A stretch of DNA of 64,000 bases from Sepioteuthis lessoniana (lineage: Eukaryota; Mollusca; Cephalopoda; Myopsida; Loliginidae): assembly GCA_963585895.1 (NCBI GenBank), contig OY757916.1, forward strand, positions 21,565,560 through 21,629,559. Direction: 5' to 3'. A model generated the notes under the pieces. That model did not search any database and was not told the DNA's origin. It saw only the letters and a program-made list of their open reading frames with translations. Every line of letters begins with the position of its first letter. Within the stretch, counting starts at the first letter, position 1. Below, piece after piece: positions 63,447 through 64,000 of this stretch. Made by a program: the position numbers and the translations under genes.

Positions 63447-64000
63447 TGGCGACTCTAGCCTATTTTTGCTACTCGTGCCCCCCCCCCGCACTTTGTCAAC
63501 TTCAGTTCTCAACCCGTGGTCCGTGGACCCAAAGTAAGTCATCATAGTTGCTATTGCGTGATTCTCCATTCTATAGCACAGATTGACTAACGTACCTTGC
63601 ATGGTGGTTTTTTTGTAAACAATCAAGATACTATATAATTTGTAGTCTTGTTAATACAGTAGATAAGATAATTTTTTTCCTTTCAAAAGTATAGAAGAAA
63701 AGAGAAGATCTTCATTACTATGACGAGAAAAATATGTTTATTAGAATAAAGAAACTGATGACAATATACACAGACACAGCTAGTAGTTTCAATTTCGCTT
63801 AAAATAAAGATTATTTGTTGAAAATGTATTCAAATAAACAAATTTTAGTTACAGAATGTAATATATGCAACATTCATTAAAGAAATAGAGATCTGTTAGT
63901 GAAAAAACGAATTAAAACACGCCGTTTAACCAACATTTACCATAGCGATGATGATGACGTCGGCGACTGCTCTAATCTGCTATCCTCTATCTCTCTCTTT
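63444..64000. other. No gene; possible DNA-transposon end
   Basis: 'cagttctcaacccgtggtcc' with the small palindrome gtccgtggac at 63519-63528 resembles the ends of hAT-type non-autonomous elements, but no partner end or 8-bp duplication is seen. The rest is AT-rich. Confidence 0.25.

Noticed and set aside
63490-63600. hAT transposon
   Set aside because: Only one end-like phrase is visible; no second terminus or 8-bp duplication.

Overview
The window is AT-rich, gene-poor DNA from an invertebrate animal. The evidence is the tRNA-derived SINEs with A/B boxes, truncated non-LTR retrotransposons with (GAT)n tails, degraded mariner/Tc1 transposons with TA target sites, a Penelope-like element, solo LTRs, a long satellite and many microsatellites. 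There is no operon structure and no bacterial gene. I suspect a mollusc or other lophotrochozoan from the general character of the repeats, but the sequence alone does not settle it. I found no intact protein-coding gene. Nearly all long ORFs lie in repeats or low-complexity tracts.

Layout. 0-7 kb: a 70-bp minisatellite, copies of a dispersed retroposon (called family A here), SINEs, two solo LTRs (family B) and three pieces of a LINE (family L), two of which form a twin-priming inversion. 8-10 kb: SINEs C and E. 10.35-15.5 kb: about 99 copies of a 52-bp satellite that starts exactly in the end of a family A copy. 16-22 kb: solo LTRs, a decayed unknown ORF split by a family A insertion with a 10-bp target duplication, and more family A. 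22-26 kb: LINE L pieces, an inverted SINE F, and a ~435-bp inverted-repeat element carrying a hammerhead-ribozyme-like motif. 27.6-29.3 kb: purine tract. 30-39 kb: SINEs, family A, a mariner relic, a second type of solo LTR, and a second SINE F palindrome with hammerhead-like cores. 40-43.5 kb: a broken LINE with restriction-like endonuclease (family R) interrupted by a SINE, a DD37D element and a mariner. 44-53 kb: pyrimidine tracts and family A/SINE C copies. 54-56 kb: two LTRs facing away from each other around a minisatellite. 57-59 kb: LINE L and a Penelope-like element. 59-64 kb: family A, SINEs, and a solo LTR nested in family A.

How parts relate. Family A and SINE C share the same 3' tail, which folds as a hairpin with at least one compensatory base-pair change, suggesting that one LINE machinery mobilised both. 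Family B LTRs have exact 4-bp target duplications in most copies, TG...CA ends, a polyadenylation signal and a conserved CRE palindrome. The nested insertions give a relative chronology. The most unusual features are the hammerhead-like motifs, the shared telomere-like CCCTAA junction in three deleted mariners, and the birth of the satellite from a family A end. Coordinates of repeat edges are by eye and may be off by several bases unless a target duplication is quoted.
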